Positions 6,335 through 9,261 of a stretch of 9,261 nt of DNA are shown in pieces; the stretch's first letter is position 1; every line of letters starts with the position of its first letter. The DNA comes from Nocardioidaceae bacterium (lineage in GTDB: Bacteria; Actinomycetota; Actinomycetes; Propionibacteriales; Nocardioidaceae). The notes under the pieces are model-generated. The model worked only from the letters and a program-made list of their open reading frames with translations. It was not told the origin of the DNA and ran no database searches. A program made the position numbers and the translations under genes. The DNA is taken from positions 1 through 9,261 of the forward strand of contig JAICRS010000113.1 in assembly GCA_025966335.1 (NCBI GenBank), read 5' to 3'.

Positions 6335-7927
6335 GTGAGCACCGGCGGCCGGATCGCCTGCGTCGGAGCCGGCCCGGGCGGGCTGTTCTTCGCGATCCTC
6401 GCCAAGACCGCGGACCCTACCCGCGAGGTCACCGTGTTCGACCGGAACCGGCCGGACGACACCTTCGGCTTCGGGGTGGTGTTCTCCGACGCGACCCTGG
6501 CCGGGATCCACGCGGTGGACCCCGTGCTCCGCACGGCGCTTGAGGAGCACGGCGTGCACTGGGACGCGATCGAGGTCCGGCTGAAGGGCGAGCGGCTGCG
6601 CTGCGCCGGCAACGGGATGGCCGCGATCCGCCGGCAGACGCTACTACGACTGCTCCAGGAGCGTGCGGCCGCGGCCGGCGTCCGGCTGGAGTACGAGACG
6701 GAGATCGACCCTGCCGCGCTGGACCCGGAGCAGTACGACCTCGTCGTCGCCTCCGACGGCGCCGGCTCCAGGACGAGGGAGCACCTGGCCGACGAGCTCC
6801 TGCCGTCGTTCGAGGTGGCGACCGCCAAGTTCATCTGGTTCGGGACGACGTACGACTTCGACGGGCTGACCTTCATCCACGAGCGCAGCGCGGACGGCGT
6901 CTTCGCCGTCCACGGCTACCCGATCGGGGACGGGCTCGGCACCTTCATCGTGGAGACCGACGAGCAGGCCTGGCGGGCCGCCGGCCTCGACGAGTTCAAC
7001 GCGAGCCAGCCGCCGGGGCCGAGCGACGAGAAGAGCCGGGAGTACCTGGAGAAGCTGTTCGCCGCCCAGATCGACGGCCACGCGCTGCTGACGAACAACT
7101 CCCGGTGGGCGAACTTCCGCACCCGGCGCACCGGGCACTGGTCGCACGGGAACGTGGTCCTGCTCGGCGACGCCGCCCACACCGCCCACTTCTCCGTCGG
7201 GTCGGGGACGAAGATGGCGATGGAGGATGCGATCGCGCTGGCGTCGGCGCTGGACCGGCACCGCGGGGACCTGCCCCGTGCCCTGCAGGAGTACGAGTCG
7301 GCGGCCCGCCCCTCCGTCGAGAAGATCCAGGACTCGGCGCGGCCCAGCCTTTCGTGGTGGGAGAACTTCGGCCGCTACCACGACGCCTTCGAGCCCTGGC
7401 AGTTCGGCTACCACTTCCTCACCCGCAGCATCGGGGACCAGAAGCTGCGCCGACGGGACAGCGACTTCGTCGACGCCGCCCACCGGGCCTGGAGGAACGC
7501 CCACGGAGCCGAGCCGGTCGTCACGCCGTGCACACTCGGGGCGCGGGAGACGTCCGGCCGGCTGATGGCCGTCGACGGCCAGGTGACGACCGCCCGCGAC
7601 CTCCGCGCCGCGGACCGGGCCGGTGCCTTCCCGCTCGCCGACAGCGCACCCGAGCAGGCCACCGACGGCTGGGGCCTGCGGGTCGCCGCCCCGGACGACG
7701 AGAGCGGGCTGCTGCCGGTCCTGGACGCCGCAGTCAGCGGACTCCGGGAGGGACCGTCCTTCGTCGCGGTGCACGGCGGCAGCTCGTTCACCCGCGTGCT
7801 CGTTGCCGAGGAGATGAGGATCCGGCACGGCGTACCCACGCTCCTCGTCGAGCCCGACGCCGACGTCGACCGCGCCACCACCCTGATCCTGTCCGGGCGG
7901 ACCGACCTGGTGGGCGGGCAGTGGTGA
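6335..7927 (+). CDS. sdgC: FAD monooxygenase, salicylyl-CoA 5-hydroxylase / 2-aminobenzoyl-CoA monooxygenase family
   Basis: Likely hydroxylates the ring of salicylyl-CoA at C5 to gentisyl-CoA, using NAD(P)H and O2. It has 530 residues from GTG 6335. The FAD monooxygenase part is about 1-390: GAGPGGL (11-17), FGFGVVFSD, the DGAGSR motif (D141 onward) and GDAAHTAHFSVGSGTKMAM (from G278), which is characteristic of the CoA-thioester branch rather than of free-acid salicylate hydroxylases. Relatives annotated as bifunctional salicylyl-CoA 5-hydroxylase/oxidoreductase are about 770 residues because an old-yellow-enzyme barrel follows. Here only about 134 residues follow, TPCTLGARETSGRL (397 on) and GVPTLLVEPDADVDRATTLI (499 on) recalling the first and last parts of that barrel. 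The downstream ligase has salicylate-type residues, which favours salicylyl-CoA over 2-aminobenzoyl-CoA. The family call is firm; the substrate and symbol are less so. Confidence 0.83.
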   Translation: MSTGGRIACVGAGPGGLFFAILAKTADPTREVTVFDRNRPDDTFGFGVVFSDATLAGIHAVDPVLRTALEEHGVHWDAIEVRLKGERLRCAGNGMAAIRRQTLLRLLQERAAAAGVRLEYETEIDPAALDPEQYDLVVASDGAGSRTREHLADELLPSFEVATAKFIWFGTTYDFDGLTFIHERSADGVFAVHGYPIGDGLGTFIVETDEQAWRAAGLDEFNASQPPGPSDEKSREYLEKLFAAQIDGHALLTNNSRWANFRTRRTGHWSHGNVVLLGDAAHTAHFSVGSGTKMAMEDAIALASALDRHRGDLPRALQEYESAARPSVEKIQDSARPSLSWWENFGRYHDAFEPWQFGYHFLTRSIGDQKLRRRDSDFVDAAHRAWRNAHGAEPVVTPCTLGARETSGRLMAVDGQVTTARDLRAADRAGAFPLADSAPEQATDGWGLRVAAPDDESGLLPVLDAAVSGLREGPSFVAVHGGSSFTRVLVAEEMRIRHGVPTLLVEPDADVDRATTLILSGRTDLVGGQW

Positions 7928-7935
7928 CCGGAACC

Positions 7936-7942
7936 GGAGGGA
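7936..7942 (+). promoter_or_regulatory. Ribosome binding site (GGAGGGA) for the aryl-AMP ligase gene
   Basis: GGAGG in the 20-bp gap after the monooxygenase stop is 7 nt before the ATG at 7948. It fixes the start of the last, incomplete gene. Confidence 0.7.
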
Positions 7943-7947
7943 CCGAC

Positions 7948-9261
7948 ATGCCCACGCCGATCACCGGAGGCACCGTCCCGTGGCCGGAGGCCGTCGCGCG
8001 GAGCTACGTCGCCAAGGGCTACTGGCGAGAGAAGTCGCTGGGCGAGCACATCTGGGCCGTCGCCGACCGTCGCCCGGACGCCGTCGCGCTGGTCGACGGC
8101 GAGGTGCGGATGACGTACGCCGACCTGACCTCACGTGCCGACGCCGCCGCCACCCGGTTGCACGACCTCGGCGTGACCACGGGCCATCGGCTGGTGAGCC
8201 AGCTGCCCAACGACTGGGAGTTCGTGGTCCTCACGCTCGCCTGCCTCCGTGCCGGGGTGGTCCCGGTGATGGCCCTGCCCGCGCACCGGGAGAACGAGCT
8301 GAGCCATCTGGTCGCGCACGCGGAGGCGTCGGCCATCGCGGTGCCCGGCACGCTGCGTGGCTTCGACCACCAGCAGATGGCGCGGGAGCTGGCCGCGAGC
8401 GCTCCGCGTCTTCAGCAGGTGCTGGTCGCCGGGGAGGACGTCGACCGGTCCAGCGTCTCGCTGCGGGACCTGTGCGCGGCCACGACCGAGCCCGATGCTG
8501 TGCGGAAGCGGTGGGACGCCGAGACCCCGACCGGGCGGGACGTCGCGGTCTTCCTGCTCTCCGGTGGCACCACCGGCCTGCCGAAGCTGATCGCGCGCAC
8601 GCACGACGACTACGACTACAACGCCCGGCGCAGCGCGGAGATCTGCGGCTTCGACGAGCACACCGTCTACCTGGTCTCGCTTCCCGCCGGCCACAACTTC
8701 CCGCTCGCCTGCCCGGGCATCCTCGGCACCTTCCTCGCCGGCGGCCGGGTGGTCATGTTGCCCTCCCCGGAGCCGGGACAAGCCTTCCGCACGATCGAGG
8801 TCGAGGGCGTCACCGCCACCGCGGTGGTTCCCGCGGTCGCGCAGCGGTGGATGGACCACCGGCAGCTGCACCCCGGCGAGCACGACCTCGGGACTCTGCG
8901 GCTGCTCCAGGTCGGCGGCGCCCGACTGGCCGACGAGCTCGCGGTGCAGGTGCGCCCGGTGCTCGGTGCCCAGCTGCAGCAGGTCTTCGGGATGGCCGAG
9001 GGGCTGCTCAACTACACACGGCTGGACGACCCCGACGACGTGGTCTGCCGCACCCAGGGCCGCCCGATGTGTCCCGACGACGAGGTGCTGGTCGTGGACG
9101 TCGGCGACAACCCGGTCCCCGACGGGGAACCCGGTTCGCTCCTGACCCGCGGGCCGTACACCCCGCGCGGCTACTTCCGGGCCGAGGAGCAGAACGCCCG
9201 GTCGTTCACCGCCGACGGCTGGTTCCGCAGCGGCGACATCGTACGGCGCCGGCCGGACGGC
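7948..9261 (+). CDS. sdgA: Aryl-acid-AMP ligase, EntE/SdgA type, probably salicylate-specific; 3'-truncated by the window edge
   Basis: Activates an aryl acid with ATP to the acyl-adenylate, and possibly on to the CoA ester. The window holds the first 438 of about 540 expected codons, without a stop; the C-terminal lysine domain is cut off. Visible: EntE-like N-terminus (KGYWREKSLGEHI), phosphate loop SGGTTGLPK (205-213), PAGHNFPLACPGILGTFLAGG (split around H249), QVGGARL, FGMAEGLLNYTRL (347-359) and RSGD near the end. The pocket residues N250, F251, C255 and L354 match the pattern described for salicylate activators (YbtE, PchD, MbtA); 2,3-dihydroxybenzoate activators such as DhbE have Ser and Val at the last two positions. 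With the salicylyl-CoA hydroxylase gene just upstream, this resembles SdgA of the Streptomyces salicylate route. A siderophore role is unlikely because no NRPS or isochorismate genes are near. In the sdg route a second enzyme moves the acyl group to CoA; it is not in this window. Confidence 0.87.
   Translation, partial: MPTPITGGTVPWPEAVARSYVAKGYWREKSLGEHIWAVADRRPDAVALVDGEVRMTYADLTSRADAAATRLHDLGVTTGHRLVSQLPNDWEFVVLTLACLRAGVVPVMALPAHRENELSHLVAHAEASAIAVPGTLRGFDHQQMARELAASAPRLQQVLVAGEDVDRSSVSLRDLCAATTEPDAVRKRWDAETPTGRDVAVFLLSGGTTGLPKLIARTHDDYDYNARRSAEICGFDEHTVYLVSLPAGHNFPLACPGILGTFLAGGRVVMLPSPEPGQAFRTIEVEGVTATAVVPAVAQRWMDHRQLHPGEHDLGTLRLLQVGGARLADELAVQVRPVLGAQLQQVFGMAEGLLNYTRLDDPDDVVCRTQGRPMCPDDEVLVVDVGDNPVPDGEPGSLLTRGPYTPRGYFRAEEQNARSFTADGWFRSGDIVRRRPDG

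Noticed and set aside
6644..7828. Antisense open frame of 394 codons opposite the monooxygenase
   Set aside because: Shadow of the GC-rich codon pattern; compositionally biased translation and no plausible start context.
7948..9261. Siderophore 2,3-dihydroxybenzoate-AMP ligase (EntE/DhbE)
   Set aside because: Cys255 and Leu354 are salicylate-type rather than dihydroxybenzoate-type, and the operon context is catabolic with no NRPS, isochorismatase or isochorismate synthase genes.

Overview
The window is very GC-rich with codon third positions dominated by G/C, ATG and GTG starts, and nine genes packed head-to-tail on the + strand. Protein families (a DUF6158-like protein, an FdxA-type seven-iron ferredoxin, an SdgA/SdgC-like pair) point to an actinomycete, possibly a Nocardioides- or Pseudonocardia-like organism; the genus is a guess. 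It reads as one catabolic operon for aromatic acids handled as coenzyme A thioesters. No promoter, terminator, RNA gene, mobile element or CRISPR is visible, so the transcript probably begins before position 1 and continues past position 9261.

Layout. 2-1357: 3' part of boxC, benzoyl-CoA-dihydrodiol lyase. 1363-2979: benzoate-CoA ligase. 2976-3992: thioredoxin-reductase-like ferredoxin-NADP+ reductase. 4028-4357: 7Fe ferredoxin. 4369-5250: amidohydrolase-2 family protein of unknown substrate. 5255-5791: gamma-carbonic-anhydrase-like left-handed beta-helix protein related to PaaY. 5791-6327: DUF6158-like protein with a winged-helix-like C-terminus. 6335-7927: FAD monooxygenase of the salicylyl-CoA 5-hydroxylase/2-aminobenzoyl-CoA monooxygenase family, with an apparently eroded C-terminal old-yellow-enzyme region. 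7948-9261: 5' part of an aryl-acid-AMP ligase of EntE type carrying salicylate-type pocket residues. Gaps between genes run from a 4-bp overlap to 35 bp, so there is no non-coding stretch of note.

How the genes may work together. The left half is the aerobic 'box' route: benzoate is activated to benzoyl-CoA, epoxidised by BoxB (not in the window, expected upstream), and the ring is opened by BoxC to give 3,4-dehydroadipyl-CoA semialdehyde and formate. The reductase and ferredoxin pair probably carries electrons from NADPH to BoxB, taking the place of the single-chain BoxA of proteobacteria. The right half resembles the Streptomyces sdg route: salicylate to salicylyl-AMP, salicylyl-CoA, then gentisyl-CoA. 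The three genes between are the least understood part. They may supply thioester hydrolysis (the PaaY-like protein), an unknown hydrolytic or decarboxylating step (amidohydrolase) and regulation or scaffolding (DUF6158-like protein). The most interesting points are the split BoxA replacement, the reduced monooxygenase, the altered metal site of the PaaY-like protein, and the linkage of a benzoyl-CoA and a salicylyl-CoA route in one operon.
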